Source of the DNA: Polytrichum commune
Lineage: Eukaryota; Streptophyta; Polytrichopsida; Polytrichales; Polytrichaceae
Length of the DNA: 57,347 nt
Direction of reading: 5' to 3'
Assembly: GCA_950295325.1 (NCBI GenBank)
Contig: OX485808.1
Coordinates: 38,589,180 to 38,646,526 of the forward strand
The translations under genes and the position numbers were made by a program. The stretch's first letter is position 1; each line of letters opens with the position of its first letter. Below are positions 1 through 10,197 of this stretch, piece by piece. The notes under the pieces were generated by a model, which was given only the letters and a program-made list of their open reading frames with translations, ran no database searches and had not been told where the DNA came from.

Positions 1-180
1 CCATTCGATGCCATATAGGAGTCCATGTAGACTTTACATCCATCTTGCATTCCGCATACTCCGTTGGTCCCTCAAGCGGAGCGTGAAGTAGCGAACTTGG
101 ACCGCCTCCGCCTTTTCCACCGATGAGAGTGCTTGAAGTGTAATGGTCACGGGCTCTCGGTCTCGTGTGTGAAGTGGCCC
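1..180 (-). repeat. Inverted-repeat element family A, partial copy at window edge
   Basis: This stretch is the reverse complement of the first part of the element at 2039-2538. It ends with the same terminal sequence (GTGTGTGAAGTGGCCC at its right end) followed by TTA. The copy continues beyond the left window edge, so its full length is unknown. No coding capacity is seen. It is probably a non-autonomous DNA transposon; the superfamily is not determined. Confidence 0.6.
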
Positions 181-1058
181 TTAGTAATGTTACGGACCTT
201 CATGTAGGAACACCCAGTCTATTGTTTAAGTGACGATGCAATGATTAGTTGCATGTTGTCCAACTTTAACACCAATGTTGTGTAAATCTAACATATGCAT
301 ACTTGTTTTCTATTGTTGCAAAGATTCATCCAAACCAAACAAACTATGTTTCATCAAATTTCTCAAAGAATGTTGTAACTTATTTGCCACCACAAAACAC
401 ACAGAGTCTTAACACCTATATGCACTTGATATTTTGGGATCAGGATTGGGTGAAAATTAAGCCTACGTTTAGATTTTAGATTTTTTAATTTTTTAAGAGG
501 GTGATTGAGAAACAAAAATTTAAAACTATAATCATGATACAAAAAAGTGATGAAAATCCACCATGGAAGCTATCATCTACCTCAAAATGTTTCATCACCT
601 TCGTCAAGTCAAGAATGGATAGGCTAGTGAAACAACTTTCTACACACATGTGTAAAGGTGGACGTTAAAACTCCCCCTATAGACTTTTAGGGGGAGAGGT
701 CCAAGCTGGGATAAGGGCTGGTCCAAATCCAATATATATGTTCACTTCAACTTAATGAATAAGCAATTGACTAGGATTTCACTTCCAAAGAGAAACTGTC
801 AATAAAGCATGTAATTAACTTAGCAGTTAAGAATATTAAAAAAAATTCTTACTAGCATTGAGATTATAATTTTTGTAATCCGGCCTTTGTCATTTTAAAA
901 TTTGAATTTAACATAATGTGCCGATTTTAGTGAATTCAATTTATAATATTTCAAATAATGTCTTCTCCTTTCACAAGTATTTATACATATTCAAATAGAT
1001 TAAATGCCAATTAAAATTAATCAAACATAATTGGTTGTAATAAACCACATCAATAAAT
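181..1058. other. Gene-free AT-rich spacer
   Basis: No exon-like open frame, RNA gene or clear repeat boundary is visible here. The stretch is AT-rich non-coding sequence between two repeat copies. Confidence 0.5.
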
Positions 1059-1418
1059 GTAGGTCACTCCACTAGATTGTAGAAAATAATGGGTCAGAGG
1101 TGTTCGCATGTAGTTAAGCACAAGCCATCATCCAACCATATTCTCGCAAGCCACTAGAATGTGGAGGGCCGTGAACACGTGCCGCTAGACTTCCATACAC
1201 TCCACTAAAGAATCTTTAACCTACGAGTGCCAGTCACCAATGAATTGAAAACCCGTTTTAAAAAGAGGAGGAGGTTAGAGGATGTTAATAGGTGAACCCA
1301 TATTTGAGAAGATGGGAGTAGCTAGTTAGCACTTACGAACCCTACCCCACTGGATTCCCTCCACATTTGGACGAGTTTGTCCTTATTCACACCAGAATAT
1401 GGTGGGTCAGCAGCCTAC
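1059..1418 (+). repeat. MITE-like repeat family C, copy 1
   Basis: About 360 bp that aligns along its length with 8667-9016, including the shared blocks around GTGGAGGGCC and GAACCCTACCCCAC. The ends are imperfect inverted repeats: both copies begin and end with GTAGG/CCTAC-like sequence and a subterminal AATTCTAG-like motif. There is no coding capacity. It is inferred to be a short non-autonomous DNA element; the TSD is not clear. Confidence 0.55.
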
Positions 1419-1771
1419 ACACCCTAAGTATATAAGCAATGAAAGATGACATTTGGCCATACAATCATAGTTTTCTAAAGAATTCCATTCTGAATGTTTG
1501 GAATTCCACACTTGGAGCCAACATCCTTTTTTCTATCACCTCAGAACAAGGAAAACAATGCCAATATATTATGATGGAATTATTATAAGTTCTACAGCCA
1601 AAGGCCATCACATATGCAGAAATTTGAAGTGTCCGAGTCCTTTTCTCCGGTGTCGCTTCTCTTTCTAGCCTCTGCTGCGTGCTAATAAAAGTGTGTCTTC
1701 CTATATCAAGTAACTTTGTAAATTATATAGAATGTTTACAAGGATCATAATGTTCAGTGTCACTTATACCA

Positions 1772-1993
1772 AGGCCACACCGGGCGGAGTAGCCAAAAAC
1801 ACCAACCCTATGTGTTCTCCAAAAATACAGGGTTGGGATTTCAGTTGGTTGGAGTTGTTGGTTGCAGGCTACCCCCCTTCTTCCAGCCACTCCGGTAGCT
1901 CCAGCCAACTGAAATCCCAGCCCCGTATTTCCGGAGAATACGTAGGGCTGGTGTTTTTGGCTACTGGAGCTGTTGGGGTTTTTGGTGTGGCCC
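1772..1993. repeat. Foldback MITE with about 80-bp inverted arms
   Basis: The left arm starts AGGCCACACC and continues through GTAGCCAAAAACACCA. The right arm is its reverse complement, ending TGGTGTTTTTGGCTAC and then GGTGTGGCCC. The two arms match over roughly 80 bp with scattered differences. The short central spacer carries CTACCCCCCTTCTTCC. Open frames crossing it on both strands are a by-product of the palindrome, not genes. No convincing TSD was found. Confidence 0.7.
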
Positions 1994-2038
1994 TAGTATT
2001 ACTATTTGGAGACCCTTGATGATATATGACTTTGTTGA

Positions 2039-2538
2039 GGGCCACTTCACACACGAGAATGAGAGCCCGTGACCATTACACTTCAAGCACTCTCATTGGT
2101 GGAAAAGGCGGAGCCGGTCCGAGTTCGCTTCACACTACGCTTGAGGGACCAACGGAGTATGCGGAATGCAAGGTGGATGTAAAGTCTATATGGATTCCTA
2201 CATGGCATCAAATGGATCATGTTTCACGGTCACTTGGACTATTTTCAAAAACCACCTCTTGGATGTAGGTCAAACACAAAACCGAGAGACCATGGCACTC
2301 CAAAAGCTCACAACCGCTGCTTTATTCTAATTTATCATGTGTGAGGATCCGCATGATTAGAGATTCGTTGAAATAGCATTTGGTTGAGGGTCCGGCCACA
2401 TATGGCTTCACACTACACTTGAGGGTTATGTGACCACACTACATGATTTTGGAGGTGTCATGGGACGGCCTTTGTACACTTTCTTTTGGGCTCTCACAAT
2501 TTCATGGTCACAACTCTTGGCTCGTGTGTGAAGTGGCC
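2039..2538 (+). repeat. Inverted-repeat element family A, full copy
   Basis: A 500-bp element with terminal inverted repeats: left GGCCACTTCACACACGAG, right the exact reverse complement CTCGTGTGTGAAGTGGCC, and the similarity extends to GTGACC about 35 bp inward. Related copies lie at 6173-6692 and, reversed, at 1-180. No transposase is encoded, so it is probably a non-autonomous DNA transposon. No TSD could be recognised, and the superfamily is left open. Confidence 0.75.
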
Positions 2539-2641
2539 ATAACACACTAGTTTTTTATAACACAAAAGACCAAGATGGTCCAATGTTGTCACCAACATGA
2601 ATTATGGTGTTGCTTCATGTCGAGTTGGTCTCCACATTTTG

Positions 2642-3110
2642 TGGTATTTAGTGTCACATGCGTAATAGTGTCACTCACTCTATTTTGAGGTGTTTGCTAG
2701 TTTACATTAATAATCAACAACGTCACCATTAATGTCACTTCATGACGCTTGGTGTTCAAGCACGCTTAGTAATATGTCGGGGATGAGTATGTTCAATAGC
2801 ATTGTGAGGTGTATGCCTTTGTTACACAATGGTCTACAAGATAACTAAAGTGTACACAAATGACACTTGGCATTAATATGCTCAAGAGTATCTTCCTCTT
2901 GTGTATTAGAATGTAAACACGTGATACTTGCCATCAATATCCTTGATAATATCTTCCCCTACATACTAAAACACAAGATTATTATCTCGAGTATCCCAAT
3001 GTGCTACATTGAATGTTAGAATGTAAATATTGTTTCACTTAGAAAAACTACTTATGTTGACGAATAGTATTATATTGGCAATAGGGTATTGTAAAATCAT
3101 TGAAAGCATA
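2642..3110 (+). repeat. Dispersed repeat family B, copy 1
   Basis: It starts with TGGTATTTAGTGTCAC and runs parallel to 8541-9419 (minus the insertion there) and, in its distal part, to 32,725-32,982. Shared landmarks are the stretches around GTATGTTCAATAG, CACACTTGCCAT-like sequence and AATATCTTCCC. In this copy the right terminus is eroded. Copies 2 and 3 show that the family ends in GTGACACTAAATACC, the inverse of the start, so it is an inverted-repeat DNA element. It is non-coding. Confidence 0.55.
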
Positions 3111-4188
3111 TAGTGTAGATATTATAGGAATATTCACAAGGTATGTAGAATAGATCATATCTCCTTGAAACTCGTAGGGGTGCACTAGTTAATTTCATAC
3201 ATGTAGCATGTGTGTGCACACCGGAGTATCAAATGTGACTATGGATAACAAAGAGAGAAGAACTCCGGTCTCCAGAGGAGGCCGGAGTGCATAGAGTGTA
3301 TGTTCGTAGATGTATGTGTGTGCACATCATGGTATCAACTGTGACTATGGATAACACAACATACATAGGCCTAGGACATTCTTTTATTTAGAGAACATAT
3401 ATAAACGTATTGTTTGTATATTATGCTTTATGGAACATTGGACTTGCACATATGTTTACAACAAGCACATACGTATATAGAATATTACAAAAAGTTAGGT
3501 TGCACTTATGCTAGAGATTAATATCCAATATCTCCAACAACTAGAGATGACTACCACATCATGGTTGGAAAGAGAATTGTTGCATTTGAGCATACTTTTG
3601 CCTTGGGGGTGCTTCAAGATACTCGTTTCAATTATCTCGAAAAATGGATTGACCATTTTTCTTTTATTAATTTCAACATGCAAGTGCTAGAACTTCAAGG
3701 ATTCAAACTTTCTCCCACCCCTAGGGATGGAAGCAAAGATATGGGACTATACTACACTAAACATTGTATTTAGTGTCATATGGTATTTTATGTCACCATG
3801 GTAACGTTTTTAATGACCCTTCTTATGACTAAGTTCACAATTGCTATCATTCCAACTTACTTATAGTTCATATATTGTCCAATAGTTAGTATCTAAGTAT
3901 GGTGTATTTTTGCATCCTAACATCTATGCAACAAAGTATTATCATGGGTCATTGAAAATTTTGAATGAAAATTTACTTAGTAAGTGACAATAATTGCACC
4001 ATTGTAAATCTATAATGTCCAAGGAACAACAAATTATGTTAGGCTTACATTTAGTGTTGGTGACACTACACGAGTGGTTTACAAGTAGTATTGAGCAAGA
4101 CAAATAGAATTGGTGATACTAAACACAATATTTAGTGTAGTCACTTCCTGCAATGTCTAGCAATAGAAATCGATTGCTCATATAGTCT
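3111..4188. other. Gene-free spacer with family B terminus-like motifs
   Basis: No gene was recognised. Isolated TTTAGTGTCA / TGACACTAAA-type motifs near 3770, 4080 and 4128 resemble the termini of family B and may be fragments of further copies. Short open frames at 3495-3773 overlap on both strands and show no recognisable protein. Confidence 0.4.
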
Positions 4189-4343
4189 AACCTCGTTAAT
4201 ACGACACTCATTTATACGACACCCTCGATATTATGACACATTTTGTGAGACCAAACTTTTTAGTTCAAAACTGCCTCATTTCTATGACTATGACACTCGA
4301 TAATGTGACATTTAGAATCTCCGTTTTGTCATATTAAAGAGGT
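4189..4343. repeat. Small MITE with AACCTCGTTAATACGACA-type ends
   Basis: A 155-bp unit. The left end is AACCTCGTTAATACGACA and the right end TGTCATATTAAAGAGGT is its imperfect inverse. Internal repeats of the form CTCGATAATRTGACA occur between them. It is non-coding. The ends resemble those of some Tc1/mariner-pogo-like elements, but that assignment is only a suggestion. Confidence 0.5.
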
Positions 4344-4833
4344 GGTTGATGTTGAAATTCTTTTCATCTATGTTATGTACATCTAAAATACATCCATTTT
4401 CACTTGGGAACTACTTGGAAACTTTACTTATCAATGGGAATTTAATGATAATTGGGGTTACTAGTGTAGAATGAACATGGTTACAGTTAGAGTGACCTCC
4501 TGCATAGTATGTTATCTAGTACACATGTGATATAGTATCACCAATATCTTGATGCTAAATGTCATGCATCATCGTTGTCTCGTTTCTTCTTAGAGAACTC
4601 TTCATATTTTGGTGTTAATGAAGTTATTAGTTTTTGAAAGTTAGTAGGGAATTTAGATAAAATGATAGTTGCTAACTTGGGTAGGCAACACCAAAGATCT
4701 TTGGACTCCTATTTCAAGAGTTCTTGAGAATATTTGTATATGTTTGGAATTATGAGTTATTATTTCATACCATATATATTGCTTAAACTCGTTGTCTATA
4801 TTTTTAAGCTCACATGACTTATGTTTTCATATT

Positions 4834-4917
4834 CCCTCGATAGTACGACAACTCTACGCCACCTCAATAATACGCCTTTTTTTGTGTTTCCCAAACGCGG
4901 CATACTAAAGAGGGAGA
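4834..4917. repeat. Second, shorter relative of the 4189 MITE
   Basis: It begins CCCTCGATAGTACGACAA and ends GCATACTAAAGAGGGAG, again imperfect inverted ends with the same TACGAC/ACTAAAGAGG signature as 4189-4343. At about 84 bp it is probably internally deleted. Alternatively, the two may be the two ends of one roughly 730-bp element spanning 4189-4917. Confidence 0.4.
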
Positions 4918-6172
4918 ACGTATCCAAACATGCCACAATGTCTTGAGATCTAAAATTTTATAAAAGCATATATATATCTTACATCATATTCTTAGAAATA
5001 CGTTTAATCCAGCAACAATTAACCAAAACCTTGAACTTGCGCCGTACGGCATGACAAATCAACTAGAGGAGAAAAAATCAAACTATGACTAGATCCGTCC
5101 ACTTGAACATAGTTAAATGAATAACTCATATGGTTATTCATTGCACCGGGATCCTCCAAAGAACCACTAAGGTAGCCTGACCCATTCTCGACCAATTGAG
5201 CAATTTAACATATTTGGGGTTTAGGTGTGATCAAAGAAAGAAAGAAAGAAAGTCATGTAGAGAAATAGAAATAAGAAGCGATTTGTATTGTTTTCCGCAA
5301 TAACCACACTGCAATGAATTTTCTAAGTGGATATCTCTTGACCTATATATATATACTTGTGATACGTGCTACTCTTTTTTCGATCACCGATTGGTGACGA
5401 AACCGAGAATGCTTGATTCCCGTATTCGATAATTACGGCACCTAAATGTATGCTCGCAATCTAAACCTAGTTGTCGACTAACCACTCACATTTGTCTGAG
5501 TTGAATTCCGACCGTGACATGTCAACACTCGTCTGAGATTGATATTGTGTTGCTCAAAAATAGGTTGGCCTAAGCTGCGAAAATGGGGTGGTGGTTGGGA
5601 ATAGGTTGGCTACCTTACATTTTATTTTATTAGCTTTGCCCTATGGGAAGAGACCTATGGGCGGTCTCTGAAACGGGCCGAAGTTTTGGTTGCCGACCAT
5701 AACCGGCCACATATGGTGTTAATAACTCGCTCTTCAAGTGGAGTCCATTGCAAGTGACTGTTGATGTAACAAGGTCTCTAAAATGAGCCAAAGTTTTGGT
5801 TTTGGTCAGACAACCAACCTAAATCAGCCACGTGTGCAAGTTTATACCAGGGTAGAGCACTCTCACAACTTATTATTGGTGGACAAAGCTAGTGGGCGGC
5901 TCCCACCAGTATGAGACATTTTTTTGTTTGCTTTTAGCCAACAAATACTCAAAACTTCACTACTTACATCCAATTGTTAACGAGAAGCGACCAAAAAAAA
6001 ACAACAACTACTTATATTGGTGGGAGCTATTCACTAGCCATGCCCACTACTTAGTTTTTGTTGTGCACCTCTATCATGGAGGGCAACAACACAACATGGC
6101 AAACCATTAAATTCCAAGTGCTTCGTCACCATGATTATGGTCTTGTTGGTACCTACCCCTTTGAAATGCTCG
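4918..6172. other. Gene-free spacer, short repeats only
   Basis: It contains an (AAAG)n run near 5237-5252 and a diverged direct duplication around 5657-5830 in which GTCTCTGAAACGGGCC-like and GTCTCTAAAATGAGCC-like blocks each precede an AGTTTTGGTT segment. No gene is recognised. Confidence 0.4.
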
Positions 6173-6692
6173 GGGGCACTTCACACACATGACTGAGAGC
6201 CCGTGACCATTACACTTCAAGCACTCTCATTGGTGGAAAAGGCGGAGCCGGTCCACGTCCGCTTCACACTACGCTTGAGGGACCAATGGAGTACGTGCAC
6301 ACAAGATAGATGCAAAGTCTACAAGGATTCTTACATGGCATCGAATAGATCATGTTTCACGGTCACTCGGACTATTTTCCAAAACCACCTCTTGGAGGTA
6401 GGCCTACCACAAAACCGGGAGACCAAGACACTCACAACCGAACGCTCACAACCGTTGGTTTATTCTCATTTACCATGCGTGAGGGAGGACCCGCGTGAAT
6501 AGAAATTCATTGAAATAACATTCAGTTGAGGGCCCGATCACATATGACTTCACAATACACTTGAGGGCCCGTGACCACACTACATGATTTTGGAGGTGCC
6601 TTGGGACGGCCTTTGGACGACGCTTTTTTTTGGGCTCTCACAATTTCATGGTCACGGCTCTTGGCTCTTGGCTCGTGCGTGGGTCAAGTGGC
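6173..6692 (+). repeat. Inverted-repeat element family A, third copy
   Basis: It aligns along its length with 2039-2538, including the GAGAGCCCGTGACC block near the left end and the TTTTGGAGGTG / GGGACGGCCTTTG block near the right. The terminal repeats are more eroded (left GGGGCACTTCACACAC, right GTGGGTCAAGTGGCA). A duplicated TTGGCTC near the right end is specific to this copy. There is no coding capacity. Confidence 0.7.
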
Positions 6693-8017
6693 ATTCGATC
6701 GGTTCCCGAGTGTTGTCGGTTGCGGAAATGCAGGCGACAATTTGAAAAAAGCAGTTGGTTTCCAAAATTATGAGGGAACAGTTAAAAGGTCAAGAATCCA
6801 AGCAACTGAAGCAGCGATCGTTTTTTAGGCCAAGAAAAAATACTGTTTGATAACAAAGGCCAAAGAATGGCAAGTCAAAGGCCCTCATCAGCATACATTA
6901 TGCATGCAGATTCCGGAGCAGGGAAATTTGGGCCTCGTTTCCATGGGCTCCAACTCTGTGTTTAGGGTGCCTCCAGCAGACGCACCCTAAAATTACTTCC
7001 CAAGGGTTAAATTATAGAACTGGCAGTTGCGGGAGACATTTACTATGTTTGGAGCAATTAAACTTGGAAAATTCATGTAAAACCGCAAGTACTTTTGATG
7101 CAAGTTGGAAGTTGGCACCTCGCTCCTAGCCTGCCTGCTGTGTGTGAGAAACTCCCATGAAAGTGTGAGTGTAATCTTTGTGCTAGGTTTTCGACCTAAA
7201 ATTAACGGTTCCCTTTTCCTAACACATACCTACCTTTGACCCGTGAATTGTGAGGGGGCACGTACATATATGTATTCTATTCGTTCGCGTTGTCTACTAA
7301 ATGTGTAACCAGCTTAAATATATAAAACGAACACGCTAAAGATATGGTTTAGTGTGGTGCACACTATTCATCATTGGCCCATGCTATTTGTCGTCCGATT
7401 CTTCGGTCACATGTGGTTCAAGCGAACATCAATCATAGGATTGTAAAGGGCTCTCTAATATGACAAAGCAAAATCATATTTACATTTCATTCCTACATCA
7501 ACAAGAAAACGGTAGAACCGTGAGGCTATGTCCTTTGCTATGAAAGACTATAATTGTAGCTAATTACTTTGCTCATGCCAATCCATGGCTATTCACTATA
7601 CCGAACCTTTCTTGGATTTTGTGCACCTTCTTCTCAAATACAGGTCAAGGATTGAAGCTACTCATTTATCACCCGAATTTTTTTAAATAAATAATCAAGA
7701 ACTGCCGAAATAACTATAGTTAACTAGATTTCTTTCAATGCATTTTAGGGAGCACTTGTGTATATATATATAAACTATAGAAAACATCCACATTAAATAC
7801 AGTGGACCAAAAATAACAAGAACAAGTAACGTCCAAGTGTGAACACAAAGTGGTTAGGAAATTTGCTCTTGAAACGAAGAAGTTGATGCATAGTCTTTGT
7901 CCTACAGACAAAGCCAATAAAGCAAGTATGTTTGCAAGTAACATTGCAACAATGTCCGGAGAAATATGAATTCGGAGTGATACTATGCCAAGTTATAAAA
8001 GGCGAGAAAGTATAACC
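6693..8017. other. Gene-free spacer
   Basis: Mixed-composition non-coding DNA. Short open frames at 7735-8038 on the minus strand run into an adjacent repeat and match no family I recognise. No RNA gene is seen. Confidence 0.4.
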
Positions 8018-8232
8018 GCATATGAGCGTACCTCTCATTTATTCAAAATAAAAGCCATGAAGTAGCATGCAATTTAGAGATTAGCATTTTTTTGGGAAGT
8101 TCATTTGATGCCATGATTAGCTTTAAAGACCCCAAATTAATCTACTCCTAGTCATTTGAGACGAATCGGCCACAAACCTATAGGGATCAAGTTTTCATTT
8201 TGGATCAATGAGAGGTACTACGCTCATATGCG
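8018..8232. repeat. MITE family E, copy 1
   Basis: The element has 23-26 bp terminal inverted repeats: left CGCATATGAGCGTACCTCTC, right GAGAGGTACTACGCTCATAT followed by GCG. The interior aligns with 34,628-34,818 (shared CTTTAAAGACCCCAAA and GGGATCAAG/GGGGTCAAG blocks). It is non-coding. Two copies with the same inside and matching ends support a transposable unit. Confidence 0.65.
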
Positions 8233-8346
8233 ACAATCTCCTCTCACCACTATGAGAGTATTGATGCTTTATGTTAACAAATACACCTAATATTCCTTTC
8301 TTCAAGTTAGCACATTGATTATCCCAATTAGAGCGTGTTACCATTC

Positions 8347-8492
8347 AAAGTTACGCAATGCTATAACTACTTTATGAGAATCTATTATTTTACCAAGTAA
8401 AGTCATTTAAGTTCTATAACATCTGAACAACCTATCGATCTTTTGTTAGTAAAATTTGAACTCTTAAGTAAGACATTATTGCAATGTGTAAC
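8347..8492. repeat. Small MITE family F, copy 1
   Basis: A unit of about 146 bp. The left end is AAGTTACGCAATGCTATAAC and the right end ATTATTGCAATGTGTAACC is an imperfect inverse. Related units are at 19,686-19,830 and 48,130-48,277. All three sit close to a family B terminus, which suggests they travel with, or preferentially insert near, that family. Confidence 0.5.
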
Positions 8493-8540
8493 CCTGAATA
8501 ATAACACACACTAATTGGGATAATCGGTGTATATCATTTA

Positions 8541-9419
8541 TGGTATTTAGTGTCACTTACCCTATTTTTTTCAGGCGTATCGTAGGTTATACTAATGACC
8601 AACAACTTCATCATTAGTGTCATCTCATGGCATTGGCGTTCAAGTGTGCTTAGGGTGAGTTTCTATGTACGCCACTTGCCCACTAAATTCTAGACAACAG
8701 TGGGGTGGAGGTGTTATCATGTAGATAAGCACAAGCTGCCAACCAATCATATTTTGGTGGCTTGCTATGATGTGGAGGGCCATGGACACGGGCCCCTATG
8801 CTTCCATGCGCCCACTAAAGCACTTTTTAATCTACAGGTGCCAATCACCGAAGGATTGACAACATGTTGTAGGAGGAGGAGGAGGGTAGTAGGTGGGCCT
8901 AGGTTTGACAAAACGAGAGTGGCTAGTTGGCACATATGAACCCTACCCCACCAAATTCCATTTACATTTGGGTGAGTGTGTCCTTATTTCGACTAGAATT
9001 TGGGCGAGGCAACCTACATGGAAAATCAAACTTACTAACATCTTGATAGAAGTATGTTCAATAGTGTTACGAGGTGCATGCGTATATTACGCAATGGTCT
9101 ACATGGTGACCAAAGTGTACACAAATAGCACTTGGTATTAGTACACTCAAGCATATCATCTTCTTGCTAAAAATGTAGACACATGACACTTGCCATTAGT
9201 GTGTTTAATAATATCTTCCCTTGCATACTTAAACGCAAAACTATCATGTAAAGTATCCAACGTGCCCCGCTAAATGTCATAGTGTAAATAAAATTTCACC
9301 CTACAATTTACTTATGTTGATGAATAATATCATATTGGCAACTAGAGGACGTGACACTTTAAGACCTCTATGCATCTAATTTAGGCTCTTCGTAAATAGT
9401 GTATGTGGCACTAAATATC
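8541..9419 (+). repeat. Dispersed repeat family B, copy 2, interrupted by a family C element
   Basis: The left terminus is TGGTATTTAGTGTCAC and the right terminus GTGGCACTAAATATC, near-inverse sequences. The body matches 2642-3110 on both sides of an insertion at 8667-9016. Sequence resumes at AGTATGTTCAATAG, which in copy 1 follows only about 25 bp after the point of interruption. It is non-coding. Confidence 0.55.
8667..9016 (+). repeat. MITE-like repeat family C, copy 2, nested in family B
   Basis: About 350 bp aligning with 1059-1418. The left end is GTACGCCACTTGCCCACTAA with AATTCTAG just inside. The right end CTAGAATTTGGGCGAGGC, followed by AACCTAC, is an imperfect inverse. It splits repeat copy B2, so this family was active after family B. 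It is non-coding apart from short fortuitous open frames. Confidence 0.55.
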
Positions 9420-9499
9420 TTAAACAGTGTAGTAGTAAAAGGTAGTGTGTAACATGTTTGGATTATTAAAGCCTAGAGTACATACATATATACCCACGT

Positions 9500-9690
9500 G
9501 AGATAATCACCCCCACTCCTTGCCTTGCCTTTTATTCCAATTCAACACCTTTTGTTCATGCAATCCATATGGAATATCTCAACTCCCACTTCCCACAAAC
9601 CATATGACATTATTCATGCCTTATTCATTCATATGCTTCTAACCTTCCCAATCCTATAATTACGAGCAATCTAATGCTATAACTTCAACA
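9500..9690 (-). repeat. 3' LTR of the copia element (truncated)
   Basis: It matches the 5' LTR at 13,131-13,368 and the LTR at 30,480-30,706: shared blocks are ATGGTTTGTGGGAAGTG-like, GAGTTGAGATAT and GGAATAAAAGGCAA. It begins TGTTGAAG directly after the polypurine tract. The downstream (U5) part, including TTGTGCA, is absent. Confidence 0.75.
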
Positions 9691-10197
9691 CTCCCCCTTT
9701 ACGAGTAGTCAAAGGTTGACAATTTCATTGCCCTTGATAGTGATTGTTGCCTCTCTTTTGCAAGTACCATGTTTTCGCATAGCATGGCTACAAACAACTT
9801 CAAAGGATCATCAAAATATGCCCATTGACCCTTTCTATACCATATTGGGACAACATGTGGTTCTTCCCCCATTCTTCAAGCGGTCAACGCCCCCTTGTGA
9901 GGTATCTTTGCTCTTCTAAAGGTTGTCCCTCTTTATAGACGCCTAGAGTTAGTTGTATTCCTTCATTAGAATTGTTGTGGGACGGATGTGTTGAAGAACA
10001 TCCTTTGTTTATCGGACCTATTTTAATTCTTGAATTGCAACTTGGTTAAATCTCACTTACTTCTCGCGCTTCTCAATATCTTCATCATTATCAAACAAAG
10101 GCGATTTAGAAGATTCATCGACCATAACTAGCATGGGAGCTTCATTCCTCCTATTTTGACGCATTTCCAGATTATTTTCATATTTGTACTATCCTTC

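Noticed and set aside
1723-2054. Three overlapping open frames on both strands
   Set aside because: They are mirror images produced by the foldback MITE at 1772-1993.
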